64,000 nucleotides of DNA from an uncultured Paracoccaceae bacterium (GCA_947498985.1 CANMMF010000011.1:79722-143721); one strand, 5' to 3'; shown: positions 7,341 to 16,463, counted from the first letter of the stretch. Translations and numbers: made by a program. Notes: generated by a model not told the origin, from the sequence alone.

Positions 7341-8958
7341 CAGCCCACCGGTAGTCGGCAAAACGCTGGCGCAGGGTCAGCTTCGACACTTTGCCCGTCG
7401 CCGTCAGCGGCAGCTCGTCGACAAGTTCGAGCCCGTCCGGAAACTGCCACCGGGCAAAATGCCCTTCCATCACGGCGTGGATATCCTCAAGGCTCGGGCG
7501 CGCCTCACCTGCGGGCACCGCGATCAGCAACGGGCGCTCGTCCCATTTTTGGTGCGGAATCGCGATCACCGCGCAATTGGCGACACCCGGATGCGCCATC
7601 GCGACGTTTTCCAGATCGATGGAGCTGATCCATTCGCCGCCGGACTTGATCAGATCCTTTGCCCGGTCCTGAATGTAGAGAAACCCGTTTTTGTCGATGC
7701 TGGCCACATCCCCGGTGCCGAACCAGCCCTCGGCGTCGATGGCCGCGCCGGTCGCCTCGGGATTGTTGAAATAGCCCGACACGATGCCGTTGCCGCGCAC
7801 AAAAAGCTCGCCAATTGCCTCCCCGTCATGTGGCAGGCGGGCGCCATCCTCATCGACGATCTTGAGATCCACGCCGAACATGCGTCCCTGCTTCGACTTG
7901 GCCGCCATCCGCGCGTCAAACGGCAGCGACTGCATCGGCACCGGTAATTGTCCCTGGGTGCCGATGGGGCTCATCTCGGTCATGCCCCAGGCGTGGCACA
8001 CATCGACGCCGCGCGTCTCGTAGAACTCGATCATCGAGCGCGGCGCGGCAGAGCCGCCAATCGCCAGCTGGTCGAGCTTCGAGGGCACCGCGTCGCGCTT
8101 GGCAATCTCCTCGCGCAGCCCCAGCCAGACCGTCGGCACCCCCCAGGAGGCGGTCACCTGCTCGCTTTCCATCAGATCGAAGAGCGACGCGCCGTCGAGC
8201 TTCGGCCCCGGCATGATCAGGGACGCCCCGACCAGCGGCGCGCCATAGGGCAGCCCCCAGGAATTGACGTGGAACATCGGCACGACCGGCAGGATGCGCG
8301 CGCCTTCATGCAGCGAGCGCGGCAGCGTCACGCTCATGAACAGCGCGTGCAGCACCGTGCTGCGATGGCTAAAAAGCGCGCCTTTGGGGTTGCCGGTGGT
8401 GCCGGAGGTGTAGCAAAGCCCCATCGCCGTATCCTCGGGCAACACGGGCCAGTCATAGCTCTCGGGCTGGCCGTCCAGAAGCTCTTCGTAGCAGAGCAGA
8501 TCGAGCGGCGTGTCCGGCATATGCGCCCGGTCGGTCATCAGAACAAATGTCAGATTGTCCGGCAGCTGCTCCGCCAAGGCCTCGATGAGCGGCACAAAGG
8601 TCAGATCGAGGCAAAGCACCCGGTCCTCGGCATGGGTGATGATGTAGACCATCTGTTCCGCCGAAAGCCGCGGGTTGATCGTGTGGCAGACCGCGCCCAT
8701 GCCCGAGATCGCGTAATAAAGCTCGAAATGCCGGTGCCCGTTCCAGGCCAGCGTGGCCACGCGGTCGCCCGGCCCGACGCCCAGCGCGCGCAGGCCGTGG
8801 GCCAGCTGCGCGGTACGCGCGAAGGCCTGCGTGTAGGTCTCGCGGTGCAGATCGCCCTCGGTGCGCACGGAGACGATTTCGGCAGAACCATGGATCTCGG
8901 CGGCAAACCGCAGGAGTTCGATCACCGAAAGCGGCTGGTTCATCATCAACCCTTGCAT
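7330..8958 (-). CDS. Long/medium-chain fatty acid--CoA ligase
   Basis: ANL-superfamily acyl-CoA synthetase that activates a carboxylic acid with ATP and CoA. The phosphate-binding loop is YTSGTTGNPKGA, and the adenylate and hinge motifs are GWFGTGDVASID and DRAKDLIKSGGEWIS. The conserved C-terminal Lys is in LTATGKVSK. The start at 8958 is chosen because GGGAGG lies six bases upstream; it gives 542 residues. This is the first gene of the five-gene operon running down to 4165 and should load the substrate acid, like LvaE in levulinate degradation. Confidence 0.92.
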   Translation of the reverse strand: MQGLMMNQPLSVIELLRFAAEIHGSAEIVSVRTEGDLHRETYTQAFARTAQLAHGLRALGVGPGDRVATLAWNGHRHFELYYAISGMGAVCHTINPRLSAEQMVYIITHAEDRVLCLDLTFVPLIEALAEQLPDNLTFVLMTDRAHMPDTPLDLLCYEELLDGQPESYDWPVLPEDTAMGLCYTSGTTGNPKGALFSHRSTVLHALFMSVTLPRSLHEGARILPVVPMFHVNSWGLPYGAPLVGASLIMPGPKLDGASLFDLMESEQVTASWGVPTVWLGLREEIAKRDAVPSKLDQLAIGGSAAPRSMIEFYETRGVDVCHAWGMTEMSPIGTQGQLPVPMQSLPFDARMAAKSKQGRMFGVDLKIVDEDGARLPHDGEAIGELFVRGNGIVSGYFNNPEATGAAIDAEGWFGTGDVASIDKNGFLYIQDRAKDLIKSGGEWISSIDLENVAMAHPGVANCAVIAIPHQKWDERPLLIAVPAGEARPSLEDIHAVMEGHFARWQFPDGLELVDELPLTATGKVSKLTLRQRFADYRWADAG

Positions 8959-9079
8959 GCGCGGCCTCCCTTGCCCTCGACCTGCCAATCAATAGAGTTG
9001 CCGCGCGCGCCAAGTGCAACCGAATTCCGGCCCCGACCGCGCCGCGCGACGGCCGCCGCATTTCCAGAAAGGACCCGTC

Positions 9080-10102
9080 ATGGCTACGCAGATGCGCCAG
9101 ATCACCCTGGCCCGACGCCCCTCCGGCATGCCCGTGCCCGAGGATTTTGCGCTCATATCGAGCGCGCTGCCGGAGCCCGCAGAGGGTCAGGTGCTGGTCG
9201 AGGTCCGCCACCTGTCGCTCGATCCCTATATGCGCGGGCGCATGGACGACGCCCAAAGCTATGCCGCCTCGGTCGATCTGGGCGCGGTGATGACCGGTCA
9301 GGGCACCGGGCGCGTGCTGGCCTCGCGCGTGGAGGGCATCTGCGAAGGCGATCTGGTCACCGGCATGACCGGCTGGGCCAGCCACGCGGTGCTGCCGGGC
9401 GCCGAATTGCGCAAGCTCGATGGCCAGGCACCCGAAACCACCGCTCTGGGTGTGCTCGGCATGCCGGGGTTCACCGCCTGGGTCGGGCTGCAGGAATTTG
9501 CGTCCATGACGGCAGGCGAGACGCTGGTTGTCGCCGCGGCGACCGGGCCGGTGGGCTCGATGGTCGGGCAGGTTGCCAGGGCCACGGGGCTGCGCACCAT
9601 CGGGATCGCGGGCGGAGCAGAGAAATGTGCGCTTGCACGGGACAGGTTCGGCTTTGACGCGGTGATCGATCACCGCGCGCATGAAGATGCGCGGTCTCTG
9701 CGCGCGGCACTTGCCGAGGCGGCACCCGGCGGCGTCGACATCTACTGGGAAAACGTCGCGGGCAAGGTGCTCGAAGCGGTGGTCCCACTGATGAACGTGC
9801 ATGGCCGCATCCCGGTCTGCGGCATGATCGCGTGGTATGGCGGCGCGGCCAAGCAAGGCGCCGACCGGCTGCCCTGGCTCTGGAGGTCGGTGCTGGTCAA
9901 GCGGTTGCGGGTCTCGGGCATGATCGTCTTCGACCACTGGGCGCGGTTCGACGAGTTCCTGGCCGACATCAGCCCGAAAGTCGCCGCCGGGGACGTGGCC
10001 TATCTCGAAGACATCGTGGACGGGCTCGAGGCGGCGCCCGAGGCCTTTATCGGCCTGCTGCAAGGCAAGAACACCGGCAAGCTCATAGTCAGGGTGGCCT
10101 GA
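9080..10102 (+). CDS. NADP-dependent zinc-independent MDR oxidoreductase (CurA/YfmJ-like)
   Basis: Medium-chain dehydrogenase/reductase of 340 residues, of the leukotriene B4 dehydrogenase/CurA type that reduces alpha,beta-unsaturated ketones or aldehydes. It lacks the zinc Cys clusters. Cues are SLDPYMRGRM near residue 50, the cofactor loop AAATGPVGSMVGQ and the YWENVAGK stretch. The ATG at 9080 follows AGAAAGGA. It is transcribed away from the acyl-CoA ligase gene, with the short divergent promoter zone 8959-9079 between them. The substrate is unknown. Confidence 0.87.
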   Translation: MATQMRQITLARRPSGMPVPEDFALISSALPEPAEGQVLVEVRHLSLDPYMRGRMDDAQSYAASVDLGAVMTGQGTGRVLASRVEGICEGDLVTGMTGWASHAVLPGAELRKLDGQAPETTALGVLGMPGFTAWVGLQEFASMTAGETLVVAAATGPVGSMVGQVARATGLRTIGIAGGAEKCALARDRFGFDAVIDHRAHEDARSLRAALAEAAPGGVDIYWENVAGKVLEAVVPLMNVHGRIPVCGMIAWYGGAAKQGADRLPWLWRSVLVKRLRVSGMIVFDHWARFDEFLADISPKVAAGDVAYLEDIVDGLEAAPEAFIGLLQGKNTGKLIVRVA

Positions 10103-10108
10103 TCCGGC

Positions 10109-11638
10109 TCAGACATCGTCTTCAGCCTGAAGCTCCAGCGGCGCCGCGGTGCCGCCCAGATCGTCGACGCGCAACGGCCCGGTCGGGCGCGCCAGACGGT
10201 TGCGCACAATCCAGTAAAGCCGCTCCTGCGCGCGGGTGATCGCCACATAGGCCAGCCGTTTCCACAAGGGCTGCCCCGCCTCCGAGCGCCCCATGCGCGC
10301 GGCGGCATAAAGGTCCGGCGCAAAGACCTGCACATTCTCCCACTGGCTGCCCTGCGCCTTGTGGATCGTGACCGCCGCTCCGTGCAGAAACGTGGCCCCC
10401 ATGCGCGCGGCGAAGGGGATGAACGGCTCTTCCTCCCCCGGTTTCTCGATTTTCACGATGGAGGCGGCGGAGACCTGCGGCTCCTCGGCGCCCATCACAT
10501 GCAGGCGCGAGAACCCCGGTTTGCGACCAGGCCCGAGATAGACCACCTGCGCGCCCTTGATGAGCCCGCGCGCCTCCAGATCCAGCCGCTTCTTGCGGTG
10601 TTTGAGCGGCAGCTCGATGCCGTCGCAGATCAGCGGCTCTCCTGGCAGAAGCTCGGTCTCGGGCGCGTCATGCACGGCGCGAAACGCATTGAGCAACCGG
10701 ATCCGCGTCGCGTTGCGCCAGACAAGCACGGGGCTGCGGGCCATCAGATCGACCTCAACCCGCTGCCCCCAGATCACCCGGTCGTCCTGGCGCGCGCGGT
10801 CCTCGACCATGCGCTCGAACGCCTCGAAGCCAAGCTCAGGGTCAGCCAGCGCATGGGCCAGATCGAGGATTGGATTGTCCGCCTCCTGCCGGTGGATGCG
10901 GTGCAGTTCCAGCTTCTGCGCGGGCTTGAGCGTGTCGAACACCATCTGGCCCGACTGGTTGACCGGGGCCAGCTGCGCGGGATCGCCGAAGATCACCAGA
11001 TTGGGAAAGATCTCCTGCAGATCGGTGAACTGCTTTTCGTCGAGCATCGAGGCCTCGTCCACCAGCCCGATATCGAGCGGCTCGTCGCGCCGTTTCCAGC
11101 CGGTGATGAAGTCGCTGCCGCGCAGGCCCGCCGCCGCCAGCGCGGCCGGAATCGACCTGTGCCCTTCGTAGCTGGCGCGCGCGCGGTCGAGCGCGGCATC
11201 GGTCAGCCCTTCGATCTCGGGCTTTTCGCCCTGCCCCGCCAGCCATTCGGCGATCCGCTCGTATTCGGGATCGTAGACCGGGGTATAAAGGATACGGTGG
11301 ATGGTGGTGGCGGGCACGCCGCGGGTGCGCAGCACGCTTGCGGCCTTGTTGGTCGGCGCGAGGATCGCCAGCGTCCGGCGATCCTTGCGCCGCCGCCCTT
11401 CCCAATCGCCCGAAACGATGTCGACGCCGGCGGCTTCCAGCGCTTTTACCAGCTCCGCCAGAAGCAGCGTCTTGCCGCTGCCCGCCTTGCCCATCAGCGC
11501 CAGCAGGCGCGATTTGCCCTCCTTGGCGGGCAGGCAGAGCCCGTCCTGAAGATCGACGCCCGCGTCGCGCAGAACCTCTGCCACGGCGTCATAGGCGGTG
11601 GCCTGATCATCGGAAAACTGCAGCGCGGGCACACTCAT
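10109..11638 (-). CDS. RecD/Dda-like SF1B DNA helicase
   Basis: ATP-dependent DNA helicase of 509 residues. The Walker A motif GKAGSGKT is near residue 52, Walker B is LVDEASML, and the C-terminal UvrD-type motifs are TIHKAQGSQWENV (motif V) and AYVAITRAQERLYW (motif VI). It is shorter than RecD2 and stands alone without recB/recC, which fits the stand-alone Dda/RecD-like family of Rhodobacterales. It is convergent with the MDR gene, six bases apart. A role in repair or replication restart is likely but unproven. Confidence 0.88.
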   Translation of the reverse strand: MSVPALQFSDDQATAYDAVAEVLRDAGVDLQDGLCLPAKEGKSRLLALMGKAGSGKTLLLAELVKALEAAGVDIVSGDWEGRRRKDRRTLAILAPTNKAASVLRTRGVPATTIHRILYTPVYDPEYERIAEWLAGQGEKPEIEGLTDAALDRARASYEGHRSIPAALAAAGLRGSDFITGWKRRDEPLDIGLVDEASMLDEKQFTDLQEIFPNLVIFGDPAQLAPVNQSGQMVFDTLKPAQKLELHRIHRQEADNPILDLAHALADPELGFEAFERMVEDRARQDDRVIWGQRVEVDLMARSPVLVWRNATRIRLLNAFRAVHDAPETELLPGEPLICDGIELPLKHRKKRLDLEARGLIKGAQVVYLGPGRKPGFSRLHVMGAEEPQVSAASIVKIEKPGEEEPFIPFAARMGATFLHGAAVTIHKAQGSQWENVQVFAPDLYAAARMGRSEAGQPLWKRLAYVAITRAQERLYWIVRNRLARPTGPLRVDDLGGTAAPLELQAEDDV

Positions 11639-11786
11639 GGGCGCACCCTAGCGCCGCCCCGATCCCGCCGCCATATCAAAGCCGGGCCGCCGCCCGGTTT
11701 CTTTGCGGGCAGCCTCTTTGTGGCGCAGCCCCGCTCTGTCGCGCCCGCAGGGCGCGCGGGTCGGGCGCGTCAGCGCCCGACAACCC

Positions 11787-12422
11787 TCAGGCCGCAACCT
11801 CCGCCACCTGCGCGGCGCGGTTGAACGACAGCTCGAACCAGGCCCGCGACAACTCCGGCGTGATGCCCGCGCTCGAGGCGACACGCGCCTGCGCCTCGGG
11901 CGTGAATTCCCACAGGCCCACCGCCACCATGTCGCGACCTTCGCCCTGCTGGCCGAGGATCTCCGGGCAGGAGCCGATCCGGCGGTAGATCCGCACCATG
12001 CGGGCGTCGAAGACGCCGACGTAATGCGCCACGCCAAAGCTGCGCATGACCTCGCCCCCGGCCAGCATCAGCGCCGCCGCCACACCGGGCCTGGCGCCGC
12101 GGGCAAGACAGAACCGGGTGCATTCCCAGATCAGCGGGCTCTGGATCCGGACGCCGTCGGTCAGGTGCACAAAATGGTCGTTGACCATCGTGCGCCCCAC
12201 CGTCGGCAAAAGCCGCATGGAGCCGCCATGGCGCCCGTCGGGCTCTTCCCAGATCACGTAAAGCGGGTTCTCGTCATCATACTGATCGCGCTCTTCGCCG
12301 GACACGTCGACCTCCACCTCCCAGCCCAGCCGGGTCTTGAACTGGTCGGCGCGATCGCGGAACATCGACGCGGCCAGCGTCGGAAAGCGGTGCAGATCGG
12401 AACCATAAATGTAACGGATCAT
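11787..12422 (-). CDS. luxI: Acyl-homoserine-lactone synthase (LuxI family)
   Basis: Makes an N-acyl homoserine lactone signal from S-adenosylmethionine and acyl-ACP. Typical LuxI features are present in 211 residues: an Arg-rich early segment FRDRADQFKTRLGW, the acidic DQYDDENPLYV stretch, GGSMRLLPT and the conserved WECTRFCL. The acyl chain length cannot be predicted safely. It lies downstream of luxR on the same strand with a 131-bp gap that carries a large dyad. The luxR-luxI pair next to ccr is a known Roseobacter arrangement. Confidence 0.94.
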   Translation of the reverse strand: MIRYIYGSDLHRFPTLAASMFRDRADQFKTRLGWEVEVDVSGEERDQYDDENPLYVIWEEPDGRHGGSMRLLPTVGRTMVNDHFVHLTDGVRIQSPLIWECTRFCLARGARPGVAAALMLAGGEVMRSFGVAHYVGVFDARMVRIYRRIGSCPEILGQQGEGRDMVAVGLWEFTPEAQARVASSAGITPELSRAWFELSFNRAAQVAEVAA

Positions 12423-12468
12423 TGGGCCTCTCCCATTTGGATGCGATGGGAGGAGGCTGGCGGCAGAG

Positions 12469-12523
12469 CGGTTAACAGCCTTCTGAAGCGCCGCGCGCGG
12501 CGTTCAGCTTCTGTTAGCAATTG
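12469..12523. promoter_or_regulatory. Interrupted inverted repeat between luxR and luxI
   Basis: The core hairpin CTGAAGCGCCGCG/CGCGGCGTTCAG (12483-12507, one bulged base) is flanked by outer arms containing TAACAG/CTGTTA. It lies in the luxI 5' region. It may terminate luxR transcription or bind a regulator. There is no U-run on either strand, and it does not match the classical 20-bp lux box. Confidence 0.5.
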
Positions 12524-12553
12524 TGTCGGCGCCCGCGCGAACGCGGTGCAGGC

Positions 12554-13270
12554 TCAGACGACGATCAGGCCCCGGCTCAGTGCGCGGGCCACCGCGTGTG
12601 TGGTGTTCATCGCACCCAGCTTGAAGCGCGCGCTTTCAACGTAGACCCGCAGCGTGTGCTCTGAGATCGACAACGTATCGGCGGCCTGCGCGCGATTGTA
12701 GCCGACCGCCAGAAGCGTCATCGCCTCGATCTCCCGGGGGCTGAGCGGTTGTGCCGCTTCTGGGGTGCGCCCGGGCTCAAGCTCCAACGCCTTCTGGTTG
12801 AAGTAATGCGCCACGAGGATCAGGTCGCGGCGGTTGTCTTCGGTGAACGCCTCCCATGTGTCATCGTCACAATTGTGACTGAGGGTGAAGAGCGCAAACT
12901 GCCCGTTAGGCCCCCTGATCGGGATCGAAAAGCCCTGATTGCCGACGCCATGCTCTATCGCATCCCGCAAGAACGCCCGCGCGGCCTTTCCGCTCCAGTC
13001 CAGTCGTTTCCAGTCAACCGGGTGAAAGCGCTGAAAGCAGCCCTGCACCACCGGGTCGATCCGGAGATATCCTTTTTCTGCATAGCGGACGGCCCAGTCT
13101 CCGTATGTGCCGCAGCCATATTGTTGCCCGTTGCTGTTGACCCAGTGATAGACGACATGGTCGACACCCAGATCGTCGCGAAGCTCTTCGATGATGCCTT
13201 GCAGATCGTCGAGTGCGTCAGCGGATTCCAATCGTTCGATAAGGCCGTCCAGTCTCGGCACGTTTGCCAT
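12554..13270 (-). CDS. luxR: LuxR-family AHL-responsive transcriptional regulator
   Basis: Quorum-sensing regulator of 238 residues with an N-terminal autoinducer-binding domain (YHWVNSNGQQYG, the YLRIDPVV Asp motif, FSIPIRGPNGQFALFT) and a C-terminal LuxR helix-turn-helix (PLSPREIEAMTLLAVGYNRA, then SEHTLRVYVESARFKL). The start at 13270 gives MANVPRLD; an in-frame start further upstream would add an Arg/Lys-rich tail that fits the family poorly. Its 5' end overlaps the small ORF upstream by about 50 bases. Its partner luxI follows on the same strand. Confidence 0.92.
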   Translation of the reverse strand: MANVPRLDGLIERLESADALDDLQGIIEELRDDLGVDHVVYHWVNSNGQQYGCGTYGDWAVRYAEKGYLRIDPVVQGCFQRFHPVDWKRLDWSGKAARAFLRDAIEHGVGNQGFSIPIRGPNGQFALFTLSHNCDDDTWEAFTEDNRRDLILVAHYFNQKALELEPGRTPEAAQPLSPREIEAMTLLAVGYNRAQAADTLSISEHTLRVYVESARFKLGAMNTTHAVARALSRGLIVV

Positions 13271-13424
13271 GAATCCCAAAAGCGCTTTCCTCTGCGTGGG
13301 ACGCCATTTCCGCCTGCGCCACATAGGACGCGTCTTCAAGCTGCGCGGCCAGGGTGGGAAGTCCGTTGGCCCGCGCGAAGGTCTTCAGATCGGTCAAAAC
13401 GTCCAGTATCCAGTCATGTCCCAT
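13218..13424 (-). CDS. Small acidic helical protein upstream of and overlapping luxR
   Basis: A 68-residue ORF beginning MGHDWILDVLTDL, with a GCGAGG ribosome site six bases before its ATG. The composition is amphipathic-helical with many Ala, Glu and Leu. It overlaps the luxR start region in another frame, so luxR translation may be coupled to it. I believe similar short proteins precede luxR-type genes in related bacteria, but this is recollection and no function is known. The ribosome site and position make it a real gene more likely than not. Confidence 0.6.
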   Translation of the reverse strand: MGHDWILDVLTDLKTFARANGLPTLAAQLEDASYVAQAEMASHAEESAFGIHGKRAETGRPYRTIGIR

Positions 13425-13577
13425 AGAAAGCCTCGCTTGAGAGTCGTTAACGATACGTTAATAGAAGACTAGCATGAGGCGCATGTGGTTAATATTCACG
13501 GAATCTTCCTCCCCAGAAACTGCGAGGGCGGGGCTTGGAACGTCCTGAAATTGAGTAAAATTGGCTGAAAATGAGAC

Positions 13578-13610
13578 GGCCCGCGTCGGCGAGGTACCGA
13601 TTCGCGGGCC
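13578..13610 (-). terminator. Terminator of ccr
   Basis: 8-bp perfect stem GGCCCGCG/CGCGGGCC (13578-13585 with 13603-13610) around a 17-nt loop. Read on the minus strand it begins 24 bases after the ccr stop and is followed by a T-rich GTCTCATTTTC tract. Confidence 0.65.
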
Positions 13611-13634
13611 ATTCCGTTACGTCAAGACCTAATG

Positions 13635-14921
13635 TCAGCGTCGGGCGTCCAGAGCGTCCTCAAGCGTGCGCAGACCGGTGGTCGGCGCCTGCACCAGCAC
13701 CGACATGTTGCCCGGCTTGTGCTCGTTGCGCAGCATCTTCATATGCGCATCGGGGATCTCTGCCCAGGGAAAGACCTCGGACATGCAGGGGTCCAGACGC
13801 CGCTCCACCATCAGGTGATTGGCCGCCGCCGCCTGCTTGAGATGCGCGAAATGCGACCCCTGCAGGCGCTTCTGGTGCATCCAGGTGTAGCGCACGTCGA
13901 AGGTGCAGTTGAACCCGGTGGTGCCGGCGCAGATCACCACCATGCCCCCCTTCTTGCAAACGAGGTTGGAGACCGGGAAGGTGCTCTCGCCCGGATGCTC
14001 GAAGACCATGTCCACATTCACACCCTTGCCGGTGATGTCCCAGATCGCCTTGCCGAAGCGGCGCGCTTCCTTGAACCAGGTGTTGTATTCCGGCGTGTTG
14101 ACCGTGGGCAGCTGCCCCCAGCAGGTGAAATCCTTGCGGTTGATCACCCCTTTGGCACCCATATCCATCACGAACTGGCGCTTGTCCTCGTCCGAGATCA
14201 CGCCGATCGCATTGGCGCCCGCGGTGTTGGCCAGCTGGATCGCATAAGATCCCAGGCCCCCCGACGCCCCCCAGACCAGCACGTTCTGGCCGGGCTTGAG
14301 ATCATGCGGCGCGTGGCCAAAGAGCATCCGGTAAGCGGTGGCCAGCGTCAGCGTGTAGCAGGCGCTTTCCTCCCAGGTCAGGTGCTTGGGCCGCGGCATG
14401 AGCTGCTGGGCCTGCACGCGGGTGAACTGCGCAAACGAGCCATCCGGCGTCTCGTAGCCCCAGATCCGCTGGGTGGGCGACATCATCGGGTCGCCGCCAT
14501 TACATTCCTCGTCGTCGCCGTCATCCTGGTTGCAGTGGATCACAACCTCGTCGCCAACCTTCCAGCGGGTGACCTTGTCACCGACCGCCCAGACGATGCC
14601 CGACGCATCCGACCCCGCGATGTGATACGGCGCCCCATGGCCGTCGAACGGAGAGATCGGCTGACCGAGACCGGCCCAGACGCCGTTGTAATTCACTCCG
14701 GCCGCCATCACGAGCACCAGCACATCGTGGCTGTCGATCTCCCAGGTGTCGACCACTTCCTGCTCAAAGGAGGTATCCGGCTCGCCATGACGCTCACGGC
14801 GGATCGCCCAGGCATACATCTTCTTGGGCACATATCCGAGCGGCGGCATTTCACCGATTTCGTAGAGGTCTTTCTCAGGCGCGTCATACTGCGCGATGCC
14901 CGGTTGCGTATCCAGAGCCAT
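13635..14921 (-). CDS. ccr: Crotonyl-CoA carboxylase/reductase
   Basis: Key enzyme of the ethylmalonyl-CoA pathway: reductive carboxylation of crotonyl-CoA to ethylmalonyl-CoA with NADPH and CO2. The 428-residue length fits. Motifs include HCNQDDGDDEECNGGDP, the cofactor loop WGASGGLGSYA, and FEHPGE and TWMHQKRLQGSHF in the C-terminal half. The start at 14921 follows AGGAGG (14927-14932). A terminator lies downstream and quorum-sensing genes follow on the same strand. Ecm, the next-but-one pathway enzyme, is encoded 1.8 kb away on the other strand. Confidence 0.97.
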   Translation of the reverse strand: MALDTQPGIAQYDAPEKDLYEIGEMPPLGYVPKKMYAWAIRRERHGEPDTSFEQEVVDTWEIDSHDVLVLVMAAGVNYNGVWAGLGQPISPFDGHGAPYHIAGSDASGIVWAVGDKVTRWKVGDEVVIHCNQDDGDDEECNGGDPMMSPTQRIWGYETPDGSFAQFTRVQAQQLMPRPKHLTWEESACYTLTLATAYRMLFGHAPHDLKPGQNVLVWGASGGLGSYAIQLANTAGANAIGVISDEDKRQFVMDMGAKGVINRKDFTCWGQLPTVNTPEYNTWFKEARRFGKAIWDITGKGVNVDMVFEHPGESTFPVSNLVCKKGGMVVICAGTTGFNCTFDVRYTWMHQKRLQGSHFAHLKQAAAANHLMVERRLDPCMSEVFPWAEIPDAHMKMLRNEHKPGNMSVLVQAPTTGLRTLEDALDARR

Positions 14922-15119
14922 GGCGGCCTCCTGTCGTAATGGGTTTACACTCGTCGGGACAACACCGCACTGCAGCACGGAATCGCCGGTCTCCCCACGA
15001 ATTACGCGGGATCGCGCAATATTGCAACAGAGATACCGCAGATTTTGTAATTTTATAACCGAGCGGATGCAGAATTTTCTTTGCTCCCGCAGAAACGTCC
15101 GCGCCCGCGTCGTGCAGGA

Positions 15120-16463
15120 TCACAGCAGGTGCGAAATCGAACGTGCGTAGAAGGCGACCACCTCTTCTTCGTTGGGATTGACCGCGAAACCCTCGCCGCT
15201 TTCGCTGACCAGACCGCGCTCGGTGAGCGCGCGCAGCCCGACCTCGACCGCGTAGTCGCGATTGTCCCGCGGCAGGTGCACATGCGTGGTGTCGATCCGG
15301 GCCAGGATCTCCGAAAACCCCAGCTCCACTTCGGCGCGGGTCTTGGGGCCCTGCATCAGCAGATGCGCCACCAGCGGCACGGGCAGGATCGGCACGATGG
15401 CGGCAACCTCCTGCATCAGCGCGTTTGCCAGCGCCTCCGGATTGCGGGCGAGCCCTGCGCGCGCGCGCAGGGACAAGGGCGTGCCAAAGCTCACCGCCGC
15501 ATAGCCGAAGCGGTGAAACCGTCCGGTCACCCGCAGCCAGATCTGCCGCAGGATGGCGCGGGCCACATGGGTGATCTTGGCGTCAAAGCGCCGCCCCGGC
15601 CCGGCCTTGGCGCGCAGCAACACGCGATCTTCCAGCACCCGGTCGTAATTCAGGGCGACCGGGATGAAGACCACGTCGCGCGCCTCCAGATCCAGATCCT
15701 CGGTGATGTAGGACAGCAATCCCAGCTTGGGCGACTGCACCCCGCCATCAAGGCTCAGCCCGCCTTCGGGAAAGATCGCCTGCGTGACGCCGCCCGCCGT
15801 GGCCATCTGCACATAGCGCCGCAGCACCATGCGGTAGAGCGCGTTGCGAGACTTGCGGCGGATGAAATAGGCGCCCATCGACCGGATGAGCCGCGACAGC
15901 GGCCAGACCTGCGCCCATTCGCCCACCGCATAGCTCAGCGCGGAGCGGTCCGCGGCAAGATGGGTGACCAGCACGTAATCCATGTTGGAGCGGTGATTCA
16001 TCACAAAGATCACCGTGGCGTCGCGGTCGAGGCTGGCCAGCTGCTCCGCATCGTGATGGCCCAGCCGCACCCGGTAGAGCGTGTTGGACAGCCACCGCGC
16101 CAGCCGCACCCCCCAGCCGAAATAGGCAAAGGCCGAAAACGACGGCACGATTTCGCGCGCGTAACGCTGTGCCCGCTGGAACGCCACATCCTCGCGCACA
16201 CCTTCCTTGTTGGCATGGGCGACAATCGCCTCGGTCACTTCGGGATCATAGACCAGCCGCTGGATCAGATCGTAGCGGCGCAGCAGGCGAAACGGCTCGA
16301 TGGGGCGCTGCAGGCGCGTGTTGAGGCGTTTGACCGCCTTTTCCATCCGCCGCCGGAAGAACCAGCGCACCGAGGGAAACAGGAAATGCGACGCAAAGGT
16401 CACCGCCGCAAAGAGCAGGATCAGCACAAAGAGCCAAATCGGCAGCGTCACGGGCGTGGTCAT
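15120..16463 (-). CDS. PlsB-like glycerol-3-phosphate/lysophosphatidate acyltransferase
   Basis: Membrane-bound acyltransferase of 447 residues with an N-terminal transmembrane helix (IWLFVLILLFAAVTF). The HX4D motif is NHRSNMD, and FPEGGLS is the substrate motif. The overall length is shorter than E. coli PlsB but longer than PlsC. It probably acylates glycerol 3-phosphate in phospholipid synthesis. The start MTTPVTL at 16463 avoids a non-conserved upstream extension. It sits between ccr and the divergent ecm. Confidence 0.85.
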   Translation of the reverse strand: MTTPVTLPIWLFVLILLFAAVTFASHFLFPSVRWFFRRRMEKAVKRLNTRLQRPIEPFRLLRRYDLIQRLVYDPEVTEAIVAHANKEGVREDVAFQRAQRYAREIVPSFSAFAYFGWGVRLARWLSNTLYRVRLGHHDAEQLASLDRDATVIFVMNHRSNMDYVLVTHLAADRSALSYAVGEWAQVWPLSRLIRSMGAYFIRRKSRNALYRMVLRRYVQMATAGGVTQAIFPEGGLSLDGGVQSPKLGLLSYITEDLDLEARDVVFIPVALNYDRVLEDRVLLRAKAGPGRRFDAKITHVARAILRQIWLRVTGRFHRFGYAAVSFGTPLSLRARAGLARNPEALANALMQEVAAIVPILPVPLVAHLLMQGPKTRAEVELGFSEILARIDTTHVHLPRDNRDYAVEVGLRALTERGLVSESGEGFAVNPNEEEVVAFYARSISHLL

